Of a stretch of DNA of 64,000 nucleotides, positions 23,776 through 36,500 are shown one piece after another (position 1 is the first letter of the stretch; the number at the start of each line of letters is the position of its first letter). The stretch lies in contig NC_088787.1 of the NCBI RefSeq assembly GCF_949628265.1, positions 27,642,501-27,706,500 of the forward strand, written 5' to 3'. The notes beneath the pieces are model-generated. The model was not told where the DNA came from. It ran no database searches and worked only from the letters and a program-made list of their open reading frames with translations. A program made the translations under genes and the position numbers. Source of the stretch: Cloeon dipterum. Its lineage: Eukaryota; Arthropoda; Insecta; Ephemeroptera; Baetidae.

Positions 23776-26700
23776 ATGGAGCCGTCATTTCCTCGAGGAG
23801 GAAAAGAAAAGTTGTTAGCAGCAGCTGAATCTGAAAAGTCTCAAAAACGGAAACAAAACGATGATGTAAGGAAAGCTATATTTATCTTGAAAAAAACGAT
23901 AAAACCAAAGCCGAAATCACTATAAATAATGTATTATGTATTTGGTTACCTTTTGTGAACATAAATTTTATCTTTTAGTTGTTTGGGAAAGCTGCTGAGA
24001 AGAAAGGCAAGAAAAAGTCGAAATCTGAACAGTCTGGAAAGAAAAAGGCAAAGGGAAGCGAAATTGATTTGAGCGCTAAACTGAACACCGTTGACTGCCT
24101 CACATACAAAGTATGTATCAAAAACATATATTTGCATATATTTAACCGCATTTACACACAAACCTAAATTCTCAGGTTTTAAGCGAGGGTATGCTTGTAC
24201 TAGGATGCGTTCGAGAAGTCCACAGTTATTACTTGAATATCAGTCTCCCTGGACAAACATTAGGCCGTGTTCCAATTTCTGCGATTTCAAGACAGTACAC
24301 GGAAGCTCTCAACGAATCAGACGATGTAGCTTATAATTCAATTTGCTCTGGTTCCTTTCACTAATTAATGAACTCCAGGTACCATCCCTGGAGGCGTTGT
24401 TTTATGTTGGTCAACACGTCGTGACCAAAGTGACCGCTATTGCGATGGAAGGAAACTACTACCAAGTCACTCTGTCTCTCTGCCCAGATGATGTCAATTC
24501 AGAAGTTACCCAGTCTGCTGTTAAAGAGGGAATGGTAGGAACAGCTGATGATACAAGTTTTACTGTTCAACTAACTCCATTTTAAGGTCCTCACTGGAGC
24601 CCTTAGCAGCATTGAAGACCACGGTTACCTGATCGATTTTGGAGTTGCCAATGTGCGCGCTTTCATGAAAAATAACCAGGCTGAGGCGTACAAAGTAGCA
24701 CACAAGTTTAATAAACTAGGTAAAAATAATTTTTCCTTCTTCAAGATTGATTTTTAACTTAAATTTTAAATTTAGCTGTTGGTCAACTGATTCGCTGTCT
24801 CATAACAAAGGCAACCAGTTCAACTGTCCAGGTTACTGCTGACCCAGCTAAGGTGAATGCAGCTTTGATTCCACCATCAGCTGGAATCAATCCTCACCTT
24901 GTTATCCCTGGAATGAAATTTGAAGTGACTTCTGTGGAGGTATATACACATTTTTCCTTTTTGTTTAGAAGACTTGAATTAACTTTGCGGCTTCAGAAAT
25001 TTGATATCTATGAAATATAATAATTTACTATCCAACTACTCACAATCAGATGCTAACGAATTTACAAATATTTTTTTTTCTAAAACCAAGCAACCAGAAC
25101 AGTCAATTTTCGCATTGTTGAGAAAATGTAACTTATTCAATTTGTAGCAAATAGCAAATGGTGCGCTCATCAAGTGGCTGAAGTATGATGGTTACGTTCG
25201 ACAAGAGCACTTTCCCAACCCGAGCAAAACATTTGAAAGCCAATTCGCCAAAATGAAGATAATCACAGCCACTGTTTTGTATTCTGTGCCGTTGGTGAGG
25301 ACAGTCTACCTGACAATGCAGGAACCGACGCCATTCGCTCTGGAGAACAGGGACGCCAATTTAGGTGTCAATGGGGTTCCCTCAAATTGTAACATAGCTT
25401 TGGGAGAAGTGATTGACAATGCAGAAGTTGTGGCCTGCTCATTCCGAGGTCTCTTGCTAAAGCTGAAGAAGAGCGAATTCAGAGGAATGGTCAGTTTGAG
25501 CCAAATGCCTTCTCTGCAGGAAGAGGAAACTCTGAAAAAAATGTACCCTCCCAAATCACATGTGCAGTGTAGAGTGCTCAAATACGATGTGATGGAGAAA
25601 TTGTTCATTTGCACCATGAAAAAGTAGAACATTTCCTGAATGTTAACGTTTCACTTGTCTAACTAACTCAATTTTAGGGATAAAATCAACGAAAAAATTC
25701 TCTCGTTGAGTGACGTGAAACCAGGTTCCATCATCCAATGCCTGATTGTGGACGTGCGTAAGAAGGAACTGTTCCTGGAAGATAACAAGCACCCTGACTT
25801 GAAGGCTAGGGCTCCTTCAATCCACCTCTCCGATTCTCAAATCTCTGATATCTCCAAACGGTTTGCCACTGGGCAGCGTGTTAAAGGAAGGGTAAGCTGT
25901 TGGAAGTCGCAAAATTTTTAGTTTTTTAAATTTTTTTCTCGTGCAGGCCCTGGGTGTTGACACAGCAAAAAATGTGCTTCTTGTCACCTTGAAACCTTCC
26001 CTCGTAAACTCAACAAAGCCAATTCTGAGCTCCTACACCAACATCCCTATGGATACTTTCTTTGAAGGAGTTGTTTACTTCATCAGTAGCAAATTCTATT
26101 TGGTGTCCTTTTATAATGGAGTTACAGTAAGTAAAAAATATCATTTCAAGCTTTTTCCTTATTTAACAAGTTCCTAACCAAGATACTTAAAAGAACAAAA
26201 ATTATTCCACACGTTTTATTTTGCTAATAGGGAAAACTGAGCGTTGATGACATCCCATCTGACCTCAATAGGAAGTTTACTCTTGGACAGACAGTCAATG
26301 TTCGAGTGGATAAAGTGTTTCCAGACGAGAAACTGAAGCTAAGCATGGAAAGCTACAAAGAACACACTTCTATGACATTTGAAGTGGGACGAGAATACAG
26401 TGCCACAGTTGACACTGTCCTTGGCACAGATATCAAGCTGAGGATTGCCGGAAATGACACAGAAGGCTTTGGAATCGTGCCAAAAATTTTGGTTTCCACC
26501 CACGCCTCTGTTGCTGATTTTCTGATGAAGTCTCTCTCACCTGGAGACAAGGTCAAGGCCACTTGCTTGTTCAACTCGCAAGCAAAGAATATCTTTTCCA
26601 TTGACCAAGAGTTGAGTAGAACGCTCAAATCGTGTCTGGATGAGGAGCTAAAAGTGCACTCTTTAGTGCCAGGTCTAGTGAAGTCCGTTGGTAAGTCTGG

Positions 26701-29633
26701 CGTGGTCATCAGGACGCTGTCCAAAACCAACGAGGGCAAAGTTGTGTTCGCCTTTCAAAGAGTAAGCTGTGCCAGATGGGTTGTACAGTGGCTAATTTTG
26801 TAACAATCCGCAGGCATTGGCTGACGACCCAATTGAAAACAAGAAAGAAGTTTTCACAGAAGGGCAAGCCATCTTGGTCAGGGTGGAAAACGTAGCATCT
26901 GAAATCAGAGAGCATAAGTTAGCTGCCCAAGCCACAGGAAGTACGAAACTGATGGATGTCTGCCCATATGGAGTTGACATGGTTTGTTCACAAAAATATA
27001 TTTTGAATTGAAAACTTGTACATTCGAAGGCAACTTTGAAGTACTTTACAAGTAATTCTTTGTAGTGCGATTTCCTTTTTACTGCTCAAGTATTGGTTTC
27101 CTGCTAATTAAAAACTTACCGGACAAAACCACTCCTCATTTCTAACAATTTATTCATGCAGGGTGGCCTAAGTTTTGCTGATAACTACGTTCAAATATGC
27201 GGCCAAATCCACCAGAAACTGAAGAAGAATAAGCACCCTCTTGCGTCCTATGAACCTGGCCAGATGGTAAACGCCAAGATCAAATCAATCAATGCTGGTT
27301 GTGCTGAAGTGAAACTGGATGGTGGCGTCATAGGCTTCATCAGCAACTATCACTCACATGGTAAGTGTTAATTTAAACCATCGTTGCTGTTTGTTCTCTA
27401 ATATTTGAAACAGAAAATAAGAAATCAAAGAAAGGTTTACTTAGACTAATACTCAAGCTAAATTATTTTTGAAATTTTAGGCACTGCGTTAGAAGTGAAT
27501 CAGGACGTACATGCTATTGTGATATGGGTTGACCTAGGCTCTCAGCGTGTACATTTGTCCATTCGACCAGACATCTTGAAGCAAATTCACAAGGATCAAG
27601 GTAAATATAATGAGGCGAATGTCACTTTGTTAATCTTCAGATTAAATCTGTGAACACAACATTATTTTTTCTGCCTTTTTTAACATAAATGGGTGGCTAT
27701 AAATTGCACATAAGTCCAAATGTATTTTTTAAATGATGTTTTGTTTAACTTGTCTTTGTTAACAATATATACAGCCTTAGAGCATTTTTCACAATTATTG
27801 ATGATTTGACAGCATCCTGTCCGAAGCCAAAACTGGAGTCTACTCAACGCGGCGAAGTTATTTTCAGCACCAATGAGGTCGCTGTGGTTGTCCTCAAGGG
27901 ACAGTGCAAAGGACTGATTGCTTGCGCTCCTGTCAAGAAGCACATAAACGACCTGACTCCTATCCACAACTATGTCCTGGGCACTACATGCAAATTTGTT
28001 TTTAAGAGGTTTTGATTGCTATTATGCTGACAAATTTCGTGCAACTTCAATTTAAACTTCCAGCTTGGACCGTATGATACCTGTTTGCGTGAACAAGCGT
28101 GATCTGCCCAACAAGGGCAAAAAGCAAAAAGCTGTACCTGGAAGCCTTGAGTGGAAGGTGCAAAAGATGGAAGCTAAGAAACGAGCCCAGATTGAAATCA
28201 AGAAGGAGGTTGACAGTGATATGGAGGTTGAGGTAAAACGGCTTAAGGTGGACACTGATGTCAAGCTGGAGGAAGACGTCAAAGAGGAGCGGCTGATTTT
28301 AGACGCCCCTGACGAAGATGAAATCACCGAGGTGCCCAAGGAGGAAATCCAAGTTGAGAAGAAAAAAACCAAAAAGAAGGGAGAACCCCAAACTTTGCAG
28401 GTTGAAGGTTTCGTGTGGGACCCAGTCGCGGCCAAACCAGAAGAAGAAGAAGAATCTTCAAGTGACGAGAGCGACCAGGAAGAGGTACGTCTGATTGGAA
28501 CTTTTTGGTTTGGCTAACCAGGTCGTGTTGTAGGTCCCCAAAAAGAAGCTGACTTTGGCTGAGAGAAGAGCACAAGCTAGGAAAGAGGAGGAGAAATTGG
28601 TCATAGCTGAGCAGAAACTGATGGACGAAGACCAGTCTCCTCAGAGCGTGGACGAGTTTGATCGTTTGCTCATGGCGTCCCCAGACAGCTCAATTGTGTG
28701 GGTGCAGTACATGGCTTTCCATCTACAGGTATTTATTCTTATCAAATTTGTTCCCTCCTTTACTTATCTACTCTTAAATAAGGCGACCGAGATAGAGAAG
28801 GCACGAGCTGTGGCGCGGAAAGCTATCAATACCATTTCGTTCCGTGAGGAGCAAGAGAAGCTCAATGTGTGGGTTGCTCTGCTCAACTTGGAGAACATGT
28901 ACGGCACACCAGAGACCTTGGAGAAAACTCTTCAAGAGGCAGTACAGCTGAATGACGCCCAAAAGGTGTACACGCAAATGCTGAAAATATTTTCAGACAC
29001 AAACAAAATTGAGGTGTGTTTCTTATACTTCTAAAATATTCATTTTTGATTATTTGATGTAATTTATTAAAGGAGGGAAATTCTCTCTTTGACACTATGC
29101 TGCGCAAGTTCCGTGCTGACAAAGACACCTGGATTCAGGGTGGCACCTTTTACTACAAAACCAATCAGTTCGAGAAGGGGAGACACCTTTTGCAGAGAGC
29201 GCTTCGTAGTCTGGAAAATCGAGACCGTAAGACTAAATTTATCCTCACCTCCCATTATCTTTCATAAATTTTATTTGCAGATGTGGATGTTATATGCAGA
29301 TTTGCTCATCTCGAAAACAAGCATGGCTCTCCAGAGAGATGTCAGACTTTGTTTGAACATATTCTAACCACTTTCCCTAAACGGACTGACGTTTGGAGCT
29401 CTTATGTGGATCTTATGGTTAAATCTGGAAATACAGACGCTGCCCGGAGCATAATGGAAAGGGCTATAACGCAGAAGCTACCTGTCAGGAAAATGAAGGT
29501 TATATTCAAGAAGTACCTAGAATTTGCCCAGCAGCATGGCAGCGAAGAGGAAGTTGCAGCAGTAAAAGAAAAAGCTCAGCAGTTTGTGCTGTCTGTCGCT
29601 TCTAGTTTGCCTTTAGGAGAAGATTCTGATTGA
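23776..29633 (+). CDS. PDCD11: RRP5/PDCD11 ribosome-biogenesis protein (19 exons, 1420 aa)
   Basis: Exons: 23776-23865, 23979-24110, 24176-24325, 24379-24534, 24587-24719, 24776-24939, 25148-25623, 25678-25891, 25947-26126, 26231-26761, 26814-26981, 27162-27360, 27481-27600, 27813-28008, 28064-28484, 28534-28728, 28783-29013, 29073-29226, 29281-29633. A Lys-rich nucleolar-type N-terminus precedes a long array of S1 RNA-binding repeats (aa about 75-1000; first one begins VLSEGMLVLGCVREVHSYYL). A charged linker (aa 970-1110) follows, then HAT/TPR-like helical repeats (aa about 1150-1410; e.g. NVWVALLNLENMYG and AHLENKHGSPERCQTLFEH). In the family this nucleolar protein binds pre-rRNA and is needed for both 18S and 5.8S/5S-containing subunit assembly. 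Length fits insect homologues. The gene is compact, with mostly 50-150 bp introns. Paralogues are not expected. Confidence 0.95.
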
Positions 29634-29641
29634 ATCGTCAT

Positions 29642-29647
29642 AATAAA
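29642..29647 (+). terminator. Poly(A) signal of RRP5
   Basis: AATAAA sits 8 nt after the TGA stop codon (29631-29633), implying an extremely short 3' UTR of about 30 nt. Confidence 0.7.
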
Positions 29648-30669
29648 ACTAACTTCTTAAATTAACATTACAACCTCTGTCATTAATGAAAGCATATTGA
29701 TGACACAATTAATTTTTGGATAAAGGAAAAACAGATTAAAAAAATTCATGTTAACTTAAAACCAAGCAAACAAAAATGAATGAAAGCTTTACTTTAAACA
29801 TGAAAGTGTAAAATGGACAAGAAAATTACTATATTTTATAAGGATATCACCGTTCACTGCTTTTTCCTTTGACAGCTTGAGAAAGGGTAAAACAAGCAAA
29901 CAAAAATTATATGTAGTACACACATAAAATATCAAAATCAGAATTTATGTGTTGAATGGACACACACATTAAGGTGGTCACACAGTTTAGAGACACGTAG
30001 TTTGCGGGCAGCTGTTTTCTGGGTGATAGTGCGATATACTGGCTCTCTGATTGGCTTAAATTGCTGCCACATGCGGTCAATGCAATCCCCTTTAGCTGAG
30101 GATTGCATTGAGATGTATTTTTTAAAATTTGAATGGGGAGAACAATGAGAAAGGGAGAATAATCGATTAAACATATTTCGAGACAGCTTATTCGGGTTAG
30201 GAGACAATCGTAAAATTGCGACTTCCTTATCAATCTGATAGCTTTTCCTTTCTCTTGAAGTGTAATTTGCAATATTTTTGATAAAATAAACCAGATTCAA
30301 AGTACCTTTTCTGATATTGAAGTGTTCTCGTCCTAGCATAAGGGGATTCGTTTCTCATTCAACATCAAGGAAAATTTAAGTTTTGATTTCAATATGCATT
30401 ATATGGTTGAAGTTTTCATCACTCAAAGGAAAAGAGATGGAGAGAGCAATTAAATGTTTTTTCATACTCAATAAAATTGCAAAAATACTTGTTTAAACAA
30501 ATTCATATTTTTGATTATTTTCACTTACTAACTTTACTAACTTAATATTGTTAAACGTAAATAAGCTACTTCCAAATTTCCTGATAATTGTTTTATAATC
30601 ATATCTATTTAACTGTTACCATGGTTGCCGATAAAATATCAAATTTTCAAATAATAATAATAATGTCAG

Positions 30670-30675
30670 TTTATT
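30670..30675 (-). terminator. Poly(A) signal of the transposon gene
   Basis: TTTATT on the + strand (AATAAA on -) about 50 nt past the TAA stop of the transposon-encoded gene. It is consistent with an expressed, short 3' UTR. Confidence 0.5.
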
Positions 30676-30723
30676 TCGTATAAAAATACTGTAGCAATAT
30701 TGTCAGTCAAATCGACTAGCCTG

Positions 30724-32394
30724 TTATTTGCAACAGGTTTTCAGTCCATTCTTTTTGCAACATTCTTCACAGCAATATTCAAAGTCCTCAAAATTTTTAG
30801 AGTTACATACTAACTTCCATTGTTTTGAGTGAACTTTTTCCACACACTTAATATGGAACTTTGCTGGGCACATGTCACAGGACACCCAAGGGAATTTCTT
30901 CTTTTTTTTCTGTTCTTCTGAAAAGAAAAAGTGGCAGCCATTGCACTCCCAGTCGTCTTCCGAGCGTCCAGCTTGAGCATCAAGGTTTTCTAAGTTTCCT
31001 GAGCGGGTAACGTGATACTCCAGGCGACGGTGGGTTCTTCTTGGTTTCTTAGGAGCAGCAGACGCCTTTTTCTTTTCCATTTTGTTCCTAAAAAATTCCT
31101 CAGATGCGCTGGCCCTGCTGCTTCTGATGTTTGCTACATCAGACATAAGCTCTTTCTGTAAATTGTTAGTATTTAGCTTAAATAATTTTCTAATCAATTT
31201 TACATACCCGAAACTCTTGTCGCACCAACTCATCCACTGTCACCTCTGAGCGACCTTTGGAGTGGTGCTCAGAGTGTTTCCACCGAAGAATTGGGTGCCT
31301 CCTAATAAACCTTTGGGTCCACGACAAGCTGGGCATATTGTCTTTAAAAGTGGTTTGCACCCCTGCGTAATCGAGCACGTCTTTAGTGAGTGTGCACAGT
31401 TCCAGGTGGGTCAGGCCATAACCAATGCGTGCAACATTAACGGCGAATTTGACAATTTCCTGCTCAACTTCAGCAGGCACATTAGTAGGCGGACCACGCC
31501 TTTTATCTCCAAGGGGTGAGTGGCTCTTTACTCTTCGAAATAGAGTTTGGTGAGGAACTCCATACTTTTGCGAGGCAGCCCTCAAACTCATTCCCTTGTG
31601 TATAATGCTTACAATAGCCCTATTCAAATCCGTGGCAGTGTAAGAACGAAGAACGATTTTCTTTGCCTTCTTCTTGGCCGCTTTTTGCACTGCAACAAGC
31701 AAATCATCCTCAGCATTGTGCTCCTCCTCCTCCTCCTTGCAATCCTCGGGCTCGGGCTCCTCCTCCTCTTCCTCCATCCCGCCACAATTTGATTCACAGA
31801 TGCCTATTTTGGGACGCTGAAAAAGGGTTCAATTGAGTGAAACAGTGGTTCATCTATAACTAGACTTTACCTTTTTTGGTGCAGTATTGGTGGACATCTT
31901 CAGTTTTCTTTTGTAGCTAAGTGGCACAGGCCAGCTTGCTACTCTTTCTTTGTCACTGCTATCAGTAGTCTCAACGGTTCTTGACTCGGTGCCAATGCTT
32001 TCAGTAGAAGAACTTGGGCGCTGAAAAAGGGTAAAATTAACTAAAAGAGTGGTTAATCCAACTAGAATTTACCTTTGTTGCTACATTCTTGAAGGGGCTC
32101 TTCACTTTTTCATTCACATTGGTATTACATAGCAAAACAGCACACCCTTCCTCCTGCCCCTTGCCAAGCTCACTATTTTTTAAATTGTTTGGAGAATTGT
32201 GATGTACTGGTTCTGTATCAAACGTGAGCTGAGGATAATATATTATATAAGTAATTTGTATGAATGTAATACAACATATAACAATATTATAGAAGTATTT
32301 TTATACATAATCTACAAACCTTCTTGCAGCCCTTCTTTGTCGATCTTTTTTTGGCTCTTCTCCCAATCCTCTTCCTTTTTGCGACTTTAGCCAT
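30724..32394 (-). CDS. Transposon-encoded HTH-psq/CENP-B plus PHD-like protein, 473 aa
   Basis: Exons in transcript order: 32394-32320, 32228-32073, 32020-31871, 31816-31208, 31155-30724; all joins phase 0, introns 52-91 bp. A basic NLS-like start (MAKVAKRKRIGRRAKKR) is followed by acidic linkers. A pipsqueak-type helix-turn-helix (SLRAASQKYGVPHQTLFRR) comes next, then a second CENP-B/Tc5-type helical region closing with LSWTQRFIRRHPILRW. In pogo/Tigger/Jerky transposases a DDE-type nuclease follows here. In this gene a 52-bp intron leads straight to a Lys/Arg-rich linker and a Cys/His cluster (CNGCHFF..., CDMCPAKFHIKCVEK..., CCEECC) resembling a PHD/RING-like finger. It should bind DNA but cannot catalyse transposition. 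The reading frame has no lesions. It may be a repressor, a non-autonomous derivative or a domesticated gene. Confidence 0.8.
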
Positions 32395-33272
32395 TTTAAT
32401 CTTCTCTTAAGTTCTCTGCTAAAATCCATAGGTTCACTTTAATTTTTACATTTTAGCATTTTATCAACAAAAAATTAATTTTTAGTTTATTACATTGACA
32501 AATTTTGTAAATTTACATTATTTTTATTTGCCCTTTGAATTGTTTGAAATCAAACCAGAGAGAAAGAGGGGCCCAGGTCTCAATTTGTGTGACCTCTTTT
32601 AATGAGGGTTAATTTCCCCAAATTAATCAACCCTTGTCGTTCATAACCGAGGCTTCGATAAACCCGTAATCAAACTCGAGTGGGAATCGTATAGTGAAAT
32701 GAGGCTTAATTTTCAGAATGGGGAAGTTTTCACGAATTACATAAAGAAATGATGATCCGTGAGTTTCAATTTTGAAATTTTCGACCTGGCAACTTAAAGT
32801 TTTGAGTAGAAATACAAAGGCGCACAAGCTGGTGTAACCTTATTAGGCCTCGCGCCGGCACACGTTCACGTCCGAATCAAGGAGTTTGCAGCTTACGGCC
32901 CGGATTTCACTGGGTTATTTAAGGAATATTTTAAATTTAAGCCTGTCAATGCAATCTCCAGAACATGCTGGTGTTAAAGATAATATAATATAAATATCAT
33001 TAATTACCGTTTATATCCTACTTAACAAGACCATGAAACATGGCGAGCCTACAGAGAGCGCGCGTTTTCACATTTTTTTCAGCTGATGAATCACTTTTAC
33101 AGTCGCCACCTCTTAACCAACACTTAAACTTCTATTCAAAACACTCCTTAATACTCAAGGAAAGTAGTGAGGCAAAAAAAATTAATATCATTGCCATCTG
33201 TTGAGTATATGTCGCACGAACCACTATTTTGTCTACAAATACGACTTGTCTCTAAACTGTGTGACCACCATA

Positions 33273-33598
33273 TTTTATAATTATAGGGCAACTGAAAAAT
33301 AACCAGTACATATTATGGAAAAATTAGTTTTCGCCACCCCTACTTTAATAATAATAGGGATATTCTCTTAAGAACTGGCGAGATAATATGCAACCCGGCA
33401 GAAACTGTAACTTAACTATGATTAAGACATCTATCTGTCAGCATTGTCTCATAATATCCCACCCTGTATCCTTTTACTAAGACGACTGATCCAGATTTCA
33501 GACCAGTAGACAGTGCGACAGTAGATAGATCAGTAAGATCAGATTCAGACTGCCACCCGCCAAAACACGCACCACGCCCACCTGCTAATATAAACAAC
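33273..33598 (+). promoter_or_regulatory. CDC16 promoter region
   Basis: Only 326 bp separate the transposon end from the CDC16 start codon, and about 100 bp of that is a small MITE (33316-33416). No TATA box is evident. The clean proximal promoter and 5' UTR of CDC16 are therefore confined to roughly 33419-33598 unless element sequence contributes. Confidence 0.5.
33316..33416 (+). mobile_element. Small TA-flanked MITE, copy 1
   Basis: It shares the interior TTCGCCACCCCTACTTTAA ... AGAACTGGCGAGAT ... ACCCGGCAGAAACTGT with copy 2 in CDC16 intron 4, in the opposite orientation. Ends TGGAAAAATTAGTTTT and AGAAACTGTAACTTAAC are degenerate inverted repeats; TA occurs at both boundaries (33314-33315, 33417-33418). 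It is non-coding. Confidence 0.75.
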
Positions 33599-36500
33599 AT
33601 GTCAGATGGTAAATACGAAAAAATGAAAACGCCGGCTGAGTTTGAAGATTCTATTAGTAAAGAACTCATCCAATCTTACCGAAATATTGTCCGATCGTAT
33701 TATGAAAAGGTTTGGAACTATTAAATATTAAAAACTGTCTGTAAACACGCGTTTCGTCTTTTGCACAGCACCTGTACAAATCTGCTGCATTTTGGGCTGA
33801 CAAAATAATGTGTATTACCAACGATCCGCACGATATTTACTGGAATGCACAGTGTCTTTATCACTTGAGGGAGTTCCAGAGAGCCGCCAATATAATCACA
33901 AGTCGAAATTTGCACAAGGTTTGTTTGAAATAATTTCAAGAGGTTGGACCATTAGAGACGCATACAAAATCATGTATGATAATAAACAATTTATTATGTA
34001 ATATTTTTTATTCTTTTAGACCATTCCTCAATGCCAGTACGTTGCTTCTAAAAGTCTTTTTGAAGCTAAAGAATACCATGATTCGCTGACAATTTTGGAG
34101 AGTCTCGAGTTTGATTATACCTTGGCGGGGAAATCTTTTTTGAGTGACACAACAAGGACAGAAAATACAGGCATGGAATGTGTTGAGGTATCAGGTTTTG
34201 CTCTGACCTAAAATAAAATCATTTAATTCTCCAATTTGTAGTTGCACAGCGCAATTTTGCTGCTTAAAGCTCAAGTTCTGCAAGCGAATGGGAACCGAGT
34301 AAGAGCCTCTGAATGCTATCGTGAGGCATTGCTCACTGACATCAGGTGTCATGAAGCCTTTGATTCGCTGGTTCGCTTACAGATGCTTACTTCTGTTGAG
34401 GGTATGTAAAGCTTATTTTAACTTGTATTATTCTGGCAATGAAATTTGTTATGTAATTGGTTACTATCAAGCAAAGTAAAAAAAAGAATAGGCAAGGTCC
34501 AATTTTTTTACCTACAGCAAAGAAATTCAATAATTAATTCTTCGCTTTATTTTTGTGATAATCACTATGTCATCTATATCATCTATATACTGCTGTAAAA
34601 TATGGTAAAGTAACAGTTTCTGCCGGGTTACACATCTCGCCAGTTCTTATGAGAATCCCATGTTAAAGTAGGGGTGGCGAAAACTGTAACTCTGCGGCGA
34701 AAACTGTAACTTTTCCATATGTTGGTATTTATGATTTTTTTCACCTTGCATATTATGTAGATGGCTAACCTAGCGACCATGAATGGATTATTTTACAGAA
34801 CAAGAGCTAATGGATAGACTGGAGAGTCAAATGTCTTCCCAATGCTCAGCAGAAGAGGCGAACATGTTGAGGCTACTGTACCGAGGGCAACTGAAGAAGT
34901 ATGACAAGCCGAGAAAAGTGCCTGATGCCAGTCCAGATCAGAGCATTGACCACAACAGTACAGCAGACGTCCGATACCTGGAGAGCAATGATTCGCGTTT
35001 CCAGTTGTCGAAGAGCCTTGATTGCAAGGCGTGGCATTCTGAAAGACTCTACTACAACTGCGACTATCATCGATGCCTGGAAGTCACTAATGAGTAAGAA
35101 ATTAAGCAACAAATAATGATGTTTATTGCGTTTTTGAAGAGTAAAAGAAGGAATTTTATGTCTATGAATTGATAGCTCTGGAATCTGTAGGATAAAATTC
35201 AATTTTTGCACAATACTGTAATAATGCATTTTAACATAATCTTTTTAAAATTCCTTGCCAGAATATTGAAGTTGGACCCATACCACTTGGGATGTCTACC
35301 GGTTCACATTGGATGCTTAGTTCAGTTCAACAAGGCAAATGGTAAGCGCAGCTTTGTTTATTTCCCTTCTTAACATTCATGGTGCTTCAGATTTGTTCCA
35401 ACTTGCTCACCGGCTCGTCAAATTGTACCCCGAGGAGGCAATATCATGGTATGCTGTTGGCTGCTACTATTTTGTGATTGGTCCGTGAAATAACATAGAT
35501 TTGCTTGAATTTCATTACACGATTGTCTTAAAAATTATAATAGGTAAAAGCGACCCAGCACGAAGATATCTGAGCAAAGCGACCATGATCGACCAGCTGT
35601 TTGGACCTGCTTGGCTCGCATATGGACACTCTTTTGCTTCTGAGAACGAACACGATCAAGCCATGGCTGCTTATTTCAGGGCTTCTCAGCTTATGAAAGG
35701 GTATGGTGGACATCATAACAATTCTCAAACTAGAATAAAATTCAAGATATAACAGAACATTTATATTACTGTCAAATGTGCGTTAGTCGCGATTTTCAAA
35801 ACTGAAAATTCAATTATTTCATGGTTCAAAATTGCGATTTCAGGTGTCACTTGCCATTGCTATATGTCGGCTTGGAAAGTGGTTTGACAAACAACACCGA
35901 GTTAGCTGACAAGTTTTTCACTCAAGCGAGAGAAATAGCGCCTTGCGACCCCTACGTTTTACACGAAATGGGCGTTACTTCATTTCTTGATGATGAGTAA
36001 GCAAAGTGACTGAAATGCTCCTATCACTCTTCTTATTGAAAAATAGTTTCCAGAATGCGAAAAAGTGCTTTGAGAGTGCTCTTGCGCAAATCCAGGAGAG
36101 TGACTCTCGGCGGTTGGAAGAGAACTGGGAACCGCTCTTCAACAATTTGGCTCATGTGTACAGAAAATTGGGTAAACTCCCTGAGGCGCTGCAGCTGCAT
36201 CAGCAGGCGTTGTCGCTGCAGCCACTGAATGGGTCCACGTATGCGGCAATTGGCCTCGTGCAGATGCTGATGGGCCGATTGCTTGAAGCTGTTGAGTCAT
36301 TCCACGAGGCGTTGGGACTCAAGCCCGAGGACTCGTTTAGCACTACTATGCTTGGTTACGCCATGGACGCTCTCACCATCGACCCAGTGGATGGTGCTGG
36401 TCAACCATTTGAAGGTACGTTCAAACAAGGTTTTGTTATTTAAATTTGCACATAGGAAAAACTAAGCAGCAATGCATTAACTATGTTTGTACTTCGAAGT

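Larger units (their letters stand above)
29972..33270 (-). mobile_element. 3.3-kb TIR DNA transposon, pogo/Tigger-like, DDE-less
   Basis: The ends 29972-29995 and 33247-33270 are inverted copies over 24 bp (core GGTGGTCACACAGTTTAG). They differ only at the outermost base. The dinucleotide TA flanks both ends (29970-29971 and 33271-33272), as in the Tc1/mariner/pogo superfamily. Weaker subterminal inverted similarity follows (GTGCGATATACT on the left against a GTGCGACATATACT-like stretch on the right). The sole gene inside (30724-32394, - strand) encodes a pogo-type DNA-binding region and a C-terminal zinc finger, but no catalytic domain. The element is inserted between the RRP5 3' end and the CDC16 promoter. 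Confidence 0.85.

Noticed and set aside
28052-28435. Ser/Thr-rich - strand frame in RRP5 exon 15
   Set aside because: It is the complement of the Glu/Lys-rich linker of RRP5.
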